Shown: positions 18,673-29,770 of the stretch, one piece after another | Numbering within the stretch: the first letter of the stretch is position 1 | How the letters are laid out: the number at the start of each line of letters is the position of its first letter | Assembly: GCA_020072965.1 (NCBI GenBank) | Contig: JAIQFY010000031.1 | Span: 1 to 64,000, forward strand | Reading direction: 5' to 3' | Source of the DNA: Terriglobia bacterium | GTDB taxonomy: Bacteria > Acidobacteriota > Terriglobia > JAIQFV01 | Length of the DNA: 64,000 bases | The notes under the pieces: model-generated | Database searches by the model: none | What the model was told of the DNA's origin: nothing | What the model saw: only the letters and a program-made list of their open reading frames with translations | Program-made: the position numbers and the translations under genes

Positions 18673-20124
18673 ATGCGCCGATCGCAGGGTGTGCTTCTGC
18701 CGCCAGTTCGCGTCGCGCGTCCGCGGCGTGGCGACGTGTATCGCACGCTTCGAGCCGCAGTGCTGGACGGCGTTCTCTCTGCCGGCGAGCGGCTCCCCTC
18801 GACGCGGCAGGCTGCCGCCGACTACGGCGTCTCGCGCGGAATGCTGGAAGAGGTCTTCGCACAGCTCACCGAGGAGGGCTTTATGGAGCGCGCGGTCGGA
18901 CGCGGGACCTTTGTCGCACTGACGGTGTCACGGCTGAGTGCCCCCGCGAAGCAAAAACAGGGACCGCGGCGCTCGCCCACGCCATCGCGCCGCGGTCACT
19001 CGGTCGCCGCGAATGCCGCCTGCCGCGAGCCGGCGGTTCCGAGCCCGTTTAATGCGGGCATTGCCGATACAAGCGAGTTCCCATGGAAGATGTGGCAGCG
19101 GCTGATGGCGCGCTCGGCGCGCGAGCTCGGGCATGGTGCCTTGAACTTTGCTGACCCGCGTGGGCTGCCAAACTTGCGGGTAGCAATCGCTCGCTACCTG
19201 GCCCAGTTCCGTGGAATCCGATGCCAGCCTGGCCAGGTCATCGTCTTCAACAGTGCGCAACAGGCGCTCAATGCGCTTGCCGTGCTGCTGCTCGATCGCG
19301 GCGATGCCGTCTGGATCGAGGATCCCTGCTACCTGGGCGCACGCGCCGCGTTCGAACTCGCGGGGGCAGCGATCACACCGGTGCCCGTCGATGACGAAGG
19401 TATTCGCGCCGACACCCGGGTTCGCCGTTCCGCCCGCGCGCGCCTTACCTATGTGACGCCTTCGCACCAGTACCCGACCGGCGTCGCTCTGGGTCTCGAG
19501 CGCCGCATCGCCCTCCTCGAGGTCGCGGAGCGTGACGGATCCTGGGTCGTGGAAGACGATTACGACGGCGAGTTTCGCTACGAAGGGCAGCCGCTCACGG
19601 CGCTCTATTCGCTCGACTCCCAGGGGCGCGTGCTCTATATCGGCACCCTGAACAAGTCGATGTTCGTTTCGCTGCGCCTCGCTTATGCCGTTGTGCCTGA
19701 GGAGCTCGTGGAATCGCTGGCGAACATTCGTACTCAGCTCGACGGGTTCACGCCGGCGGTGCGGCAGATGGCGATGAGCCTCTTCATGGACGAGGGCCAC
19801 TTCTCCTCGCACTTGCGCCGCATGCGCGCCGTGTACGGAGCAAAACGCGCAGCCTTGGTCGAAGGACTTGCGCCGCTCGCCGCACTGGGCTGGACGTGGT
19901 CGAGCAACCCCGCCGGCATGCATCTCCTAGTGCGGCACAAACGGGGCGACTACGTTCGCGCCGTCGCCACGGCCAGCTCTCTTGATCTTGCGCTGCTCAG
20001 TGCTTACCGGATCGCCCGAACGCGCGACGACGGCTTGTTTCTTCGCTTTGGCGCCCTCGACACAGCAAGTCTCAGTGCCGGCATCGCAGCGCTCGTCGCG
20101 GTGGCAAAGAAGATGAGTCGGTGA
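18673..20124 (+). CDS. MocR/PdxR-type GntR-HTH + aminotransferase-fold transcriptional regulator
   Basis: GntR HTH (LSAGERLPSTRQAAADYGVSRGMLEEVFAQLTEEGF) plus class I aminotransferase domain (YVTPSHQYPTGVALGLERR, YIGTLNKSMFVSLRLAYAV). Confidence 0.9.
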   Translation: MRRSQGVLLPPVRVARPRRGDVYRTLRAAVLDGVLSAGERLPSTRQAAADYGVSRGMLEEVFAQLTEEGFMERAVGRGTFVALTVSRLSAPAKQKQGPRRSPTPSRRGHSVAANAACREPAVPSPFNAGIADTSEFPWKMWQRLMARSARELGHGALNFADPRGLPNLRVAIARYLAQFRGIRCQPGQVIVFNSAQQALNALAVLLLDRGDAVWIEDPCYLGARAAFELAGAAITPVPVDDEGIRADTRVRRSARARLTYVTPSHQYPTGVALGLERRIALLEVAERDGSWVVEDDYDGEFRYEGQPLTALYSLDSQGRVLYIGTLNKSMFVSLRLAYAVVPEELVESLANIRTQLDGFTPAVRQMAMSLFMDEGHFSSHLRRMRAVYGAKRAALVEGLAPLAALGWTWSSNPAGMHLLVRHKRGDYVRAVATASSLDLALLSAYRIARTRDDGLFLRFGALDTASLSAGIAALVAVAKKMSR

Positions 20125-20515
20125 AGTTATGGCGGGGGCTTTAAACTTACAGCATAACAGCATCGGGTCATAACAGCATCGCCAGCATCGGGTCGGACCA
20201 AACGAAGTTGTACTAGGATAAAAGAATAATTCCAAGAACCGGGTATTTTCGAGGCTTAAACGGTTCTTTTTGCCCTCAAAATTATCCCCATAAGCCGCTT
20301 CGTCCTGCCGCAACTGGAAACCAGTTTCGGCGGGCATCACTTCCCTTCCTCTGGCATTTTCGGGTCAGGCACCGACGTTCGAAATTCGGGTCGGGCGCCG
20401 ACATTCGACATTTGTTTCATCCACAGATTTCGCGGATAACGTATTTCGGCCGCAGGCATCGCTCAAATCCGCGGCTGAGGCCGTGAAAAACAAACTTGGG
20501 CTGGCGCCCGGTCAC

Positions 20516-22774
20516 CTATCCCTGCTTGCGAATCAGCCTACCCAACGCCTCCCGATCGGGTGCCAGGAGCTCGGAGATCCGCTGGTGGTCGACGTCGGCG
20601 ACGATGATCTGGCCGACCTCGGTGTTGACCTCGTGGAAGATGCCTTGGGACCTCATCTTCGCGACCTGATATTGGTTATCCTCGGTGGGGGTGACGTAGT
20701 GCACCGAGTCGACCCTGAAGCGATGCACCAGGAAGAGGTGGATGAGAGTCATCAGGCGTTTCTTGCGCAGCGACTCCACGAAGGTGTTCTGGTCGCGCAC
20801 CGAGAGGATGCTCCGGCCACGCCGGTCCTGGATCGGGGCGAAGACGACGTTGGCGAGCTTCTCCTTCCCCGTGTCGTAGATGGTGAGCTCGAGCAGCTCC
20901 GAGCCGGCGCTGTGGGGCCGCAGCTGGACGCGGAGCCCGCCGGGGAGCTCGTAGTGCTGCGTCCACATCGCCAGCCACTCCTCGAGCAGCTTCTTGGGCA
21001 CCTCGGTCTGTACCAGGTGCTGGTGCTGGGTCGAGCCCTTGCCCATCGCCATGGTCGTCGCCGTGCGCCCCGACGTGGCCGCGAGTGCGGCGTCCCCGCG
21101 CGGTCCGCCGACGAGGGTCTGTGGCGTGACGTAGGGCGACTCGACCATCCGCAGCTTTCGTTGCAGGCGGGCGAGGGCCAGCATGCCGTCCTGCTTGAGG
21201 GCGATGGCGAGCTCCTCGGCGGCGAGTCCATCGATCTGGTGGCCGCCGTACGTGATGAAGTTGAAGACGAAGCCCAGCTTGCCGAGTTCCTCGGGGAAGC
21301 GCCGCATCTCCTCCTCGCTCATGCCCGTGGTGTCCCAACTGAACGATGGCGAGAGATTGTAGGCGAGCATCTTGTCGGGAAACTCGGCGTGGATCGCCTC
21401 GGCAAACGCGCGGGCGTCGGCGAGGTGGGCGGTCTTGGTCTCCATCCAGAGCAGGTCGGCGAAGGGCGCCGCGGCAAGCGACTTGGCGATCGCATAGGGG
21501 ACGCCGCCGCGAACCTGGTAATACCCCTCGGGCGTCTTGGCTTTTTCTGAGTCCCAGAAGACGTCGGCGTTGAGCTCCCGCGCTTTCTCCCGTGCGGCGT
21601 AGAGCGAGGCGCGCGAAGCGAAGCGCCGCCATTCGTCGACGCTCAGGGTGAGCGGTTCGCCCTCGCTGGCACGGAACTCGAGCACTTCGGCAACCGCCTC
21701 GCCGAAGGTCTGGAGGCCGGCCTCGTCCTCCCACGCTGCGAGGAAGCGGCAGGCGACTCCGTCGAACGTGGCGTCGAGCGAGATTCCCTTTCCCTCCCGG
21801 TGGGCCGCCGCAGCTTCCGCGACCTGAGAAAGGAGGCCATGGCGCTCGAGCCAGTCGGAGGCGACGGCGTGCTCGCCGTCGGCGATGGCGTAGAGGAGGT
21901 GGCCGTTGAGCTCCCGGACTCCCAGCTCGTAGAAGTGCCGGATCAGCGACAGGAAGCACGCCTTGTAGGCCGGCAGGTCGCGGTTGGTGGCGCCCAGCAG
22001 GAAGGGCTGGTCGCGCTCGTCGCCGCAGCCGTCGATCAGGTTGGCCGCCTCGGCGTCGGTGCGGGCGACAATGATGCCTGCAACCCCCATGACGTCGAGC
22101 TGGAAGCGGGCGGCGTTCAGGCGCTTGTTCTGCTCGTCCTGCGGCACGAGCACCTTCCCCCCCTGATGGCCGCACTTCTTGGTGCCCGGACGCTGGTCCT
22201 CGATGTGGTAGCCCGGCACGCCGGCCTCCACAAAGCGACGGATCAGGTTGCGTACGTGCGGGTCGCCGCCGTGGCCGGTGTCGGCGTCGGCGATGATGAA
22301 CGGCCGGAAGTCGCGGGCCGGCGTCGCGGCGCGCTGCGCCTCGGTCATGCGCGAGCGCAGGTACTGCTGGTTGCGGTCGGCCGTGAGCAGGGCGCGCACC
22401 AGCATGGCGGCTTCGTCGGGAACCTGGCTGAGAGGGTAGCTCGCGAGATCGGGTCCCGGGTCCTCGCTCGTTCCCCCCTTGGCGGAGGTCGCCCAGCCGC
22501 CGAGGTAGATTCCCTCGATCCCCATCCGCTTCATCGCCACCGCCTGCCCCGGCGAGTAAGGGCCAAAGGTGGTCATGCTCTTGCGCTCAGCGAAGAGTTG
22601 GCGCAGACGGTCGTAAAAGGCCGCCGCGGCCTCGCGCGGCACCGTGTAGTCGTGGGCGATCGTGCCGCGCTGCTCGGCCACCTGACGCGCAGTGTAGAGG
22701 CGGACGACGCCTCGGAAGCGGGGGCTGTCGAACCACTGCTGGGTGGCGGCGACTTCCTGCTCGAACGAGTTCAT
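20516..22774 (-). CDS. aceA: Isocitrate lyase (long form, about 750 aa)
   Basis: Active-site [33 protein letters not shown]-terminal extension [39 protein letters not shown] aaggagcccgagtATG. Confidence 0.93.
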   Translation of the reverse strand: MNSFEQEVAATQQWFDSPRFRGVVRLYTARQVAEQRGTIAHDYTVPREAAAAFYDRLRQLFAERKSMTTFGPYSPGQAVAMKRMGIEGIYLGGWATSAKGGTSEDPGPDLASYPLSQVPDEAAMLVRALLTADRNQQYLRSRMTEAQRAATPARDFRPFIIADADTGHGGDPHVRNLIRRFVEAGVPGYHIEDQRPGTKKCGHQGGKVLVPQDEQNKRLNAARFQLDVMGVAGIIVARTDAEAANLIDGCGDERDQPFLLGATNRDLPAYKACFLSLIRHFYELGVRELNGHLLYAIADGEHAVASDWLERHGLLSQVAEAAAAHREGKGISLDATFDGVACRFLAAWEDEAGLQTFGEAVAEVLEFRASEGEPLTLSVDEWRRFASRASLYAAREKARELNADVFWDSEKAKTPEGYYQVRGGVPYAIAKSLAAAPFADLLWMETKTAHLADARAFAEAIHAEFPDKMLAYNLSPSFSWDTTGMSEEEMRRFPEELGKLGFVFNFITYGGHQIDGLAAEELAIALKQDGMLALARLQRKLRMVESPYVTPQTLVGGPRGDAALAATSGRTATTMAMGKGSTQHQHLVQTEVPKKLLEEWLAMWTQHYELPGGLRVQLRPHSAGSELLELTIYDTGKEKLANVVFAPIQDRRGRSILSVRDQNTFVESLRKKRLMTLIHLFLVHRFRVDSVHYVTPTEDNQYQVAKMRSQGIFHEVNTEVGQIIVADVDHQRISELLAPDREALGRLIRKQG

Positions 22775-22790
22775 ACTCGGGCTCCTTGCT

Positions 22791-24674
22791 TCAGGTGACA
22801 AAGTCCAGGCTCTCGGTGATCCGCGTCCCGTCGCGCTCGAAGGCCTCCATGTAGGCCTGGATGCGGGACCTTGCCGTGGCGAGGTCGTGGTTGTCGAGGT
22901 TGAGATTCAAGAGGTCGATGTACCAGGGCGGCTTGACGCGATCGGTGACGTAGGTCGCGACGATCTCCCGTGCGATGGGCAGCGTGGTCGCCTTCGAGTC
23001 GTCGTGGACGTCGCGGTCGCGCGCGCCGAGCAGCTTCTTGTACTCTTCGGCGAGCAGCCGCCCGAAGAGCGCGGCGTCGAAAGGGTCGCCGCCGCGGACG
23101 CCGGTCGCGGGGTCGTCGTCGGTGAATTCGGCGCCCTTCTGCAGCCACTCCCAAAGGATGCTGAGACGGATCTCCCCGGTCGCCATATCCTCCATCAGGT
23201 AGAGCACGTCGTCGTTGCCGAAGAAGTCCGCCGGCTTAAGCGCCGCGGCCTGAAACCCCCGGCCGAACGCATTGCCGTACTGCAGGGCGACGCTCAGCAG
23301 ATCGCGGGCGCCCCGGACGGTGCGCGGTGCCGGGTCGAGCAGCACCAGCGCGTCGGCGTCTTCCGGAGTGTAAGTGAGAGGCGCAAACTCGCGTCCAAGC
23401 TGGTTGTCGGCGCCGACCTCCTCCCATACCGGCCGCACGATGTGCACCATCTTCCAGTGCGCCACCCACTTGCCGCTCGCTCCGGCGCGCTGCTCGCGCT
23501 CGCCGCCGGCCTTCGCCCTGCGCATGCCTGCGGCGACGCCCGCGTCGGAGCCGACCGGGATGTTGGGCTCCATCCCGCCCTGCCAGAGGGCGTAGCGGCC
23601 GCTCCGGTCGGGAGTGTTCACCGCCCGGCGCACGCGGTCCTCGTAGGTGCGCATGTAGCCGTAGGTCATGCCGATGGCGTCGATGTTGGGGTTGACGAAG
23701 TCCGGGTCCCACGCCATCGCGTCGGCGACGCTGTTGATGTAGTCCCAGCGCCCGGTGTTGAAGCCGACGAAGTGGCGGCCGAGGGCGGCCCGGATCTCCA
23801 TCAGCTGGAACGCCGCCTCGATCTGCTCGACCAGGACGTAGGCCTTGATCGTGCCCACCGGCATCCCGAGGTGCTGCTCGAGCGTGGCGAGCAGGTCATT
23901 CCACAGCGCCGCCTCTTCGGCGGTCTGGATCTTCGGCAGATACAGGACGACCGATGCCCCGGCGTCGCGCAATCGCTGCTGGTTGTTGACCACGTAGAGC
24001 ACGAGGTCGACGATCGAGGCGGAGAAGCCGGTGCCGCCCTTCTCGCGCGCGTGGCGGTCATCGAGGTGCAGGCCGCGGACGCGGAAGATCTTGGTGGTGA
24101 AGTCGAGCTGCTGCCGCCAGTCGGCGATGATGGGTCGACCGAAGAACCCTTGCGCCCACTGGTTCATCTCGGCGGCGACGTGTTCGGCGACGCGCAGGAA
24201 GAGCGGGTCTCGGGCGATCGCAAGCCGCAGGTTGTGCTGGTTGTCGAGAGACATGGTGGTGACCTGCCCGAGGGCATCCTCACCATCGAACATCCAGCCG
24301 TCGGCGCCCGAGAGCAGAGCATAGGCGACGTTGCGCAGGCCGCTCTCGATCGTCGCCCGCGGTTTGGTGCCGGGTCCGGTGCCCTGGATCCACTGGCGCT
24401 TCAAATCGGCGGGGATCTCGCTGCCCTCGAAGTTGCCGTCGCGGGCGTCCTGAACCCGGATGCCGGTGCGCGGGATTGGCGCCCGGGGGTCAAGGAAGGC
24501 GATGCGCTGGTGGCCGCGCGCTCGCGCCAGTCGCCGTGCGATGCGCGATGCCATCAACTCGCGCCGGTCACGGTTTAGCGGGGCCAGGGCCTCTAACGCC
24601 TCGAGCGCCGCTGGGGTGTAGACCTCGGGGTACGCCTCGAGCACGCCGGCGCGATATTCGAGTGTGTGAGTCAT
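22791..24674 (-). CDS. aceB: Malate synthase (A-type)
   Basis: [76 protein letters not shown]. Confidence 0.92.
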   Translation of the reverse strand: MTHTLEYRAGVLEAYPEVYTPAALEALEALAPLNRDRRELMASRIARRLARARGHQRIAFLDPRAPIPRTGIRVQDARDGNFEGSEIPADLKRQWIQGTGPGTKPRATIESGLRNVAYALLSGADGWMFDGEDALGQVTTMSLDNQHNLRLAIARDPLFLRVAEHVAAEMNQWAQGFFGRPIIADWRQQLDFTTKIFRVRGLHLDDRHAREKGGTGFSASIVDLVLYVVNNQQRLRDAGASVVLYLPKIQTAEEAALWNDLLATLEQHLGMPVGTIKAYVLVEQIEAAFQLMEIRAALGRHFVGFNTGRWDYINSVADAMAWDPDFVNPNIDAIGMTYGYMRTYEDRVRRAVNTPDRSGRYALWQGGMEPNIPVGSDAGVAAGMRRAKAGGEREQRAGASGKWVAHWKMVHIVRPVWEEVGADNQLGREFAPLTYTPEDADALVLLDPAPRTVRGARDLLSVALQYGNAFGRGFQAAALKPADFFGNDDVLYLMEDMATGEIRLSILWEWLQKGAEFTDDDPATGVRGGDPFDAALFGRLLAEEYKKLLGARDRDVHDDSKATTLPIAREIVATYVTDRVKPPWYIDLLNLNLDNHDLATARSRIQAYMEAFERDGTRITESLDFVT

Positions 24675-25103
24675 AAGGTTCTCGTCCTAGGAGGTTTGTC
24701 CTACGGACCGATCCGGACAAGGCTGAAAGAAGACTCCCTCAAGAATGCAGTAGGAAATTGGAAAGGTCTGACCCCTCTTTATTCTGTCCAATGTCCAGGT
24801 CTGGCCCCTTTTTGTTTAAACTTGCGGATTCGCTCAAGGATTATACACTCGCTGCGAAAGCATGACGCGAAACGTTTTTTCCTCAAGGCATCGTCCTTGC
24901 CCCGACCGGCCCTTTTGTCCAGTGTGCAGGCCTGATATACATCTCAAAGTCGGAATGAATTTTGGGGTCAGGCTATCACAAATCCACAATTAGAGACCAA
25001 ACGAGGGACCATCTATCGGGATGTTGAGGATCGGCGGGTTTTCTTGGGGAATACTATTCTATTCACCGCAAGGGCGCGGAGGTTTTAGGCGATAGGGAAG
25101 ATC

Positions 25104-25132
25104 AGTTCAAGGTTCAAAGTCCAAAGTTCAAA
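25104..25132. repeat. Heptad-type repeat (GTTCAAA)
   Basis: agttcaaggttcaaagtccaaagttcaaaat. Confidence 0.65.
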
Positions 25133-25167
25133 ATCGAAAAACATTTTCGGGTCAGACAGCGACGGGT

Positions 25168-25245
25168 TGTTGCTCAAACCCGAGAGCGCCCGGTGAGGCC
25201 CCGATGACTCATCGGGGCTGAGCCGGCGATTTGAATTGAGCAACA
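25168..25245. repeat. Nested inverted repeat with 21-nt central palindrome
   Basis: TGTTGCTCAA ... GCCCCGATGAcTCATCGGGGC (25198-25218) ... TTGAGCAACA. Confidence 0.7.
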
Positions 25246-25280
25246 GCCCGCGAAGATGTGACCCCAAACTTCATGCTGGT

Positions 25281-27782
25281 TCATTCGCTTCTAAGCGCAA
25301 CCATTGGATCCACCCGAATCGCCCTTCGTGCTGGAAGATAACTGGCTACCAGCCCCACAAATATTAAGAAGATCGCCACCAGGAGGAACGTAAATGTATC
25401 GGTGGCCCCTATTTCGAAAAGGAGGCTTTGCATGACCCGGCTCATAATCAAAGCCCCGATCAATCCTCCCAGAATTCCTCCACCCGTCAGATACAAGCCG
25501 TGCTGTAAAACCAAACTAAGAATGCTGCCTCGTTGGGCTCCCAGCATGATGCGCACACCGATGTCCCGCGTCCCTTGCGTGACCGCATAAGAGAGGACAC
25601 CATAAACACCGATCGCGGCCAGTATGAGCGCAAAGACTGCGAAACTACCTAGCAACGTCATGGAGAACCGCTGCCGAGCCAGGGAATGCTGCAGTCGTTC
25701 TTCCATTGTGGCGATATCATACACGGCAATATTTGGATCGATGCTGTGAATCGCACGTATGATGGCGCTGGAGAGGGCAGCGGGATCCGAAGCTGTGCGG
25801 GCCGCCACGTAGAGACTCGTGGTGCTTCTCTGCTTGTATGGAAAGTACAGCGTGATACGGCCACTGGAATCCAGACCATACTGCTTGACTGTCCCAACGA
25901 CCCCTACGATGCTGTAATAAGGCGTGCCGGGTCCATCATCGGGACGTATTCGCTTCCCTATCGGATTTTCATGGGGCCAGAAACGCTGCGCCGTCTTGTC
26001 ATCCACCAGGATGACCGGTTGGCCATCTTTCGTGTCGCTGTCGGTGAACACTCGGCCTTTGATCAAGGGGATTTTCATCACCCGGAAATAGTCAGGCGAG
26101 ATTCCGCGAACATCTGCCTGAATCTCAGGCTCGTTGGCTGGAGGTACATAACCCTCTACCGACACGGTCCCCCAAAATGCTGCCGAGGTCAAGGGCAGAG
26201 CGGAAATTACGCCCTGCACGTTGACTCCTGGCAAGCTCTTGATTTGTCCCTGCACGTCTTCAGCGAACCGGGTCTTTGCCGACGCGTCTTGATACTGGGG
26301 ATCGGTTAGAGAGATCCGCATGGAAATAACGTGATCGGGACTGAAGCCGGGAGGCACCTCCAGCAGCCTCACAAAACTGCGGATCAACAGGCTGGCACCT
26401 ACCAGCAGCATCAGAGAGAGTCCCAGTTCGCCAGCCACGAGCAAACTGCGCAACTTATGCCGCTTCACATCGAAGCCCCCTCCGGATTGCGAGCTTCGCC
26501 CGCCGGACTTGAGTGCGTCATTCAAGTCGATTTTCAGCGCCTGCAGCGCTGGAGCGAGTCCGAAAAGTAGGCTAGTCAACAGAGAAACCGACAGGGTGAA
26601 CAGCAGCACACGGCCATCGATACCGATTTGATCGACCCGGGGAATGTTGCCGGGGTTGAAGGCGCGGATTGCACTCAATCCCAAGCTGGCCACCACCAGA
26701 CCGCCAGCTCCGCCCAGCAGGCCAAATACCACGCTCTCGGTGAGCAACTGCCGGATCAACCGGTGACGGCTGGCTCCAAGTGCGGTCCTTAAGGCTATCT
26801 CTTTCTTTCGGCCCATCGCCCGCAACAGCAACAGGTTGGCCACATTCGCGCTTGCAATCAGCAATACCAGAAAAACTGATCCAAACAGCACCAGCACCGT
26901 GAGCCTTACATCGCCCACCACCTGTTCCAGAATCGGAACCACACTGACCGTGAATGTTCGGTCTCGATGACGACTCTCACGGATGTAATTGGCGACGATG
27001 TCAACGGAGGCCTGCGCCTGGCTCAGGCTGACCCCGGGCTTAAGCCGTGCCAGCACGTTGTAATTCTCGTCGTCATAATCGTTGAGCATTCCCGCGGATA
27101 GTGGCAGCGGCAGGAATATCTCGGCTTTCTCCAGACCCCCGATGGTCTGCAACACCTCATGGTTGAGCTCAAACGAAGGCTCCAACACACCTACGACCGT
27201 ATATTGCCTGCCGTCAATGACCAGACTCCGTCCGACGACCTGCCGGTCCGAGCCGAACAGCCTCGTCCACAATGCAAAGCTAAGCACCGCTGAATTGGCC
27301 TGTCCCGGCTTGTCTTCCTGGGGCAGCAGCGAGCGTCCGATCATCGCCTTCGCCCCCAGCATGTCCAGCAGTGTCGAAGTGGTGCGCACAGCCTGCAGCC
27401 GCTCCGGCTGCGTTAATCCTGTCAGCGTCGCCGTCCTGCCGATCGCGAGGGCGAGTTCATCGAACACCTTGTTCTGGGTTTGCAGGTCATTGAACTCCCC
27501 GGGAGACGGCCAATCCTGCGAAATTCCAATTCCGGGTGAGCGCTGCCACAGGACTGCAAGCCGATCCTGGTCAGGATACCCCAAGGGACGCAGAAGCAGT
27601 GCGTTGATCACGCTGAACATGGCAGCGTTGGCCCCAATTCCGATTGCCAACGAAAGCGTAATAATGAGAGCCGTGCCGCCGCCTTTGCGGAGGGTTCGGA
27701 GGGCGTAACGGAGGTCTTGAACGAGCTGATTCATGGAGGTGTTGCCGAGGCTATGCTGGATGCCCCGCTGCAATTCGTTCAT
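25281..27782 (-). CDS. ADOP-like duplicated orphan FtsX/MacB permease
   Basis: 833 aa; LVQDLRYALRTLRKGGGTALIITLSLAIGIGANAAMFSVINALLLRPLGY and second FtsX domain ending YLPARRAIRVDPMVALRSE. Confidence 0.9.
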   Translation of the reverse strand: MNELQRGIQHSLGNTSMNQLVQDLRYALRTLRKGGGTALIITLSLAIGIGANAAMFSVINALLLRPLGYPDQDRLAVLWQRSPGIGISQDWPSPGEFNDLQTQNKVFDELALAIGRTATLTGLTQPERLQAVRTTSTLLDMLGAKAMIGRSLLPQEDKPGQANSAVLSFALWTRLFGSDRQVVGRSLVIDGRQYTVVGVLEPSFELNHEVLQTIGGLEKAEIFLPLPLSAGMLNDYDDENYNVLARLKPGVSLSQAQASVDIVANYIRESRHRDRTFTVSVVPILEQVVGDVRLTVLVLFGSVFLVLLIASANVANLLLLRAMGRKKEIALRTALGASRHRLIRQLLTESVVFGLLGGAGGLVVASLGLSAIRAFNPGNIPRVDQIGIDGRVLLFTLSVSLLTSLLFGLAPALQALKIDLNDALKSGGRSSQSGGGFDVKRHKLRSLLVAGELGLSLMLLVGASLLIRSFVRLLEVPPGFSPDHVISMRISLTDPQYQDASAKTRFAEDVQGQIKSLPGVNVQGVISALPLTSAAFWGTVSVEGYVPPANEPEIQADVRGISPDYFRVMKIPLIKGRVFTDSDTKDGQPVILVDDKTAQRFWPHENPIGKRIRPDDGPGTPYYSIVGVVGTVKQYGLDSSGRITLYFPYKQRSTTSLYVAARTASDPAALSSAIIRAIHSIDPNIAVYDIATMEERLQHSLARQRFSMTLLGSFAVFALILAAIGVYGVLSYAVTQGTRDIGVRIMLGAQRGSILSLVLQHGLYLTGGGILGGLIGALIMSRVMQSLLFEIGATDTFTFLLVAIFLIFVGLVASYLPARRAIRVDPMVALRSE

Positions 27783-27890
27783 GCTGCTTGTCCCCTTTCC
27801 TGAGGTGGCATGATCAAAATGGCCCGGAATAGTTTCTCACCGCTCATGACGGCGGTTCCCCGGCGTTGGCCAAGCCATTGCGGCCGGTAG

Positions 27891-28283
27891 TCATCGCTCA
27901 CGAAACCTGGCGCCGCGCTTGGCGAGCAGCTGCCTCAAGATCGAACGGTGGCATCGGTTTTCGTCCTGACAATAGCACCCCAGCGAGAAATCGGTCGTGT
28001 GGGAAAGTGCGGCCAAAAGATCGAGGATCTTTTCAGCGCCGGGCTGTTTCATTTCAGATCGGAATTTGCGCTGAAAAGCAGACCACGCCTTTTCATCCCG
28101 TCCCGACTGCCCCTGCTTCATGAGCTCCCGGCTGGGCGCAAGATTGGGCAGCCAGCCATCGTAAAAATCGCGACTGGCATATTCTGCCTTTGGGACCCCT
28201 CTCGGAGGTCTGCGAACTGTGCCCAGACGGAGGCCCTCACGCACTTGCCGGGGAGAACCAAGTCTTACGATCATTACGGACAT
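27891..28283 (-). CDS. DUF488-family protein
   Basis: MSVMIVRLGSPRQVREGLRLGTVRRPPRGVPKAEYASRDFYDGWLPNLAPS...CYCQDENRCHRSILRQLLAKRG. Confidence 0.8.
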   Translation of the reverse strand: MSVMIVRLGSPRQVREGLRLGTVRRPPRGVPKAEYASRDFYDGWLPNLAPSRELMKQGQSGRDEKAWSAFQRKFRSEMKQPGAEKILDLLAALSHTTDFSLGCYCQDENRCHRSILRQLLAKRGARFRER

Positions 28284-28284
28284 A

Positions 28285-28584
28285 TCAGGGAAGCTTTGTG
28301 CCGAGAACGTCAATCGGTTCGATGGCAGGTGGTTTGGCGAAGAGCTCCGCCGCCTTCGCCATGAGCGCTTGGGCGATGGGACCATTCAGGTGAGCTTGAC
28401 GGCCGCTTTCATCAGCGAACGCGTCGAAGACGCCAAAGCTCGACGGCCCGAATCGCAACGCGAACCACAGCGGCGTCGTCGCTTCCTGGTTGGCCAGGGC
28501 GAGTCCGGTTTCCAGGAACTTCGCGACGTCGTTTTCTTTCCCGGCCTTGGCTTCCAAACGCACGAACAGTGCAACTCTTAACAT
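28285..28584 (-). CDS. Antibiotic biosynthesis monooxygenase (ABM) fold protein
   Basis: MLRVALFVRLEAKAGKENDVAKFLETGLALANQEATTPLWFALRFGPSSFGVFDAF. Confidence 0.8.
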   Translation of the reverse strand: MLRVALFVRLEAKAGKENDVAKFLETGLALANQEATTPLWFALRFGPSSFGVFDAFADESGRQAHLNGPIAQALMAKAAELFAKPPAIEPIDVLGTKLP

Positions 28585-28680
28585 TTGGTTTCTCCTTCTC
28601 AATTTCAGGCATCACCAGGATAGCGCCAGGACATGGAATCCGCTATTGGCAGAATCGCCAATTTTGATAGAATAGTTGCC

Positions 28681-29643
28681 ATGAGAGTTCACATTCTGGT
28701 ATTGGATGATGTTTTTGATACGGGTTTGGCGACGCTGCTGGATGCGTTTGAGACGGCGAACGAACTCGCGGAAATGTCCAGTCTGACTTCCCTGCGGTTC
28801 GACGTGGCGATCGTCGGGGTACGCAAGGCGGTCAAGACGTCGCAAGGGTTGGTTGTACCGGTTGTTCCGGTGCCGAAGCGGATCATTCCAGATTGGGCTG
28901 TCGTTCCAGCGATCGGATTCAAAATGCCCGGCCCGCTGCAGATGGCTCTGGCGAGACCTGATGTGAGCGACGTCGCCAACACGCTTCGCTCGTACGCGGA
29001 TCGAGGAGTTGCCACGGCGGCGGCCTGTATCGGGACATTTGTGCTTGCCGAGTCAGGATTACTGGATAACCAGGACGCGACCACCACCTGGTGGCTGGCT
29101 CCGCTATTTCGTCAAAGATATCCCCACGTTCGCCTCGATGAATCGAGCATGATCGTAAAATCCGGAAAGTTTGTTACGGCGGGAGCGGCGCTCAGTCACA
29201 TGGACCTGGCTTTATGGATCATCAGGCAAAAGAGCCCGCGGCTGGCCGCATTGACCGCAAAATATCTGGTTGTCGATTCGCGGCCGTCTCAGTCTGCCTA
29301 TATCCTTGTGGATCATTTTGCCCACTCCGACCCTCTCGTCGAACGGTTCGAGCGCTGGGCGCGAGGTGCGCTGACGTGCGGTTTTTCACTCGAAGATGCC
29401 GCCGATGCTACTTCGTCGAGCAAGAGAACACTGGCTCGCCGCATGCAGGCGGTCCTGGGAAAGTCGCCGCTGGCTTATTTTCAGGATTTGCGCGTGGAGC
29501 GCGCCGTGCATCTGTTGAAGACGACGGATCAGAGCGTCGAAGAAATCGCTGCCCAAGTCGGCTACTCCGATGGCGTCACTCTGAGAACGCTTCTCCGCCG
29601 CCGGCTGGGGCATGGAGTCAAGGAAATCAGAAGGAGTCTGTAA
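28681..29643 (+). CDS. GlxA-type transcriptional regulator (DJ-1/PfpI + AraC HTH)
   Basis: ACIGTFVLAESGLLDNQDATTTWW elbow and AraC helix TDQSVEEIAAQVGYSDGVTLRTLLRRRLGHGVKEIRR. Confidence 0.88.
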   Translation: MRVHILVLDDVFDTGLATLLDAFETANELAEMSSLTSLRFDVAIVGVRKAVKTSQGLVVPVVPVPKRIIPDWAVVPAIGFKMPGPLQMALARPDVSDVANTLRSYADRGVATAAACIGTFVLAESGLLDNQDATTTWWLAPLFRQRYPHVRLDESSMIVKSGKFVTAGAALSHMDLALWIIRQKSPRLAALTAKYLVVDSRPSQSAYILVDHFAHSDPLVERFERWARGALTCGFSLEDAADATSSSKRTLARRMQAVLGKSPLAYFQDLRVERAVHLLKTTDQSVEEIAAQVGYSDGVTLRTLLRRRLGHGVKEIRRSL

Positions 29644-29746
29644 TGCGCTGCGAACGCACGCTTTCGGACGGGGTGCAAATGATGCTCAAGCAGCAAATGC
29701 AGGGTCAGGCCTGTACTTTTCTACAAGTCAAGTTATTCGGGCGACC

Positions 29747-29770
29747 CATACTCCGATGGATCGGAGTATG
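29747..29770. repeat. Hairpin of dispersed family C (stem followed by CGCCACCCC), copy 1
   Basis: catactccgatggatcggagtatgcgccacccc. Confidence 0.7.

Noticed and set aside
18419-18862. 147-aa ORF starting MRRPLPAFRARRR upstream of the thioredoxin-like start
   Set aside because: Its upstream portion is antisense to the MocR gene; the strong SD and signal peptide place the real start at 18577.
18928-19923. 331-aa minus ORF opposite the MocR regulator
   Set aside because: Antisense shadow of a GC-rich gene with clear HTH and aminotransferase motifs.
20483-24578. Long antisense ORFs opposite isocitrate lyase and malate synthase (e.g. 22743-24578 +, 21800-22798 +, 20483-21550 +, 20676-22175 -)
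   Set aside because: Shadow ORFs of GC-rich coding DNA; the minus-frame proteins carry clear AceA/AceB motifs and the others are low-complexity Arg/Ala/Gly-rich.
25085-25267. 60-aa ORF ending in FDFELWTLNLELIFPIA
   Set aside because: Produced by the GTTCAAA heptad repeat and palindromic DNA, not a protein gene.
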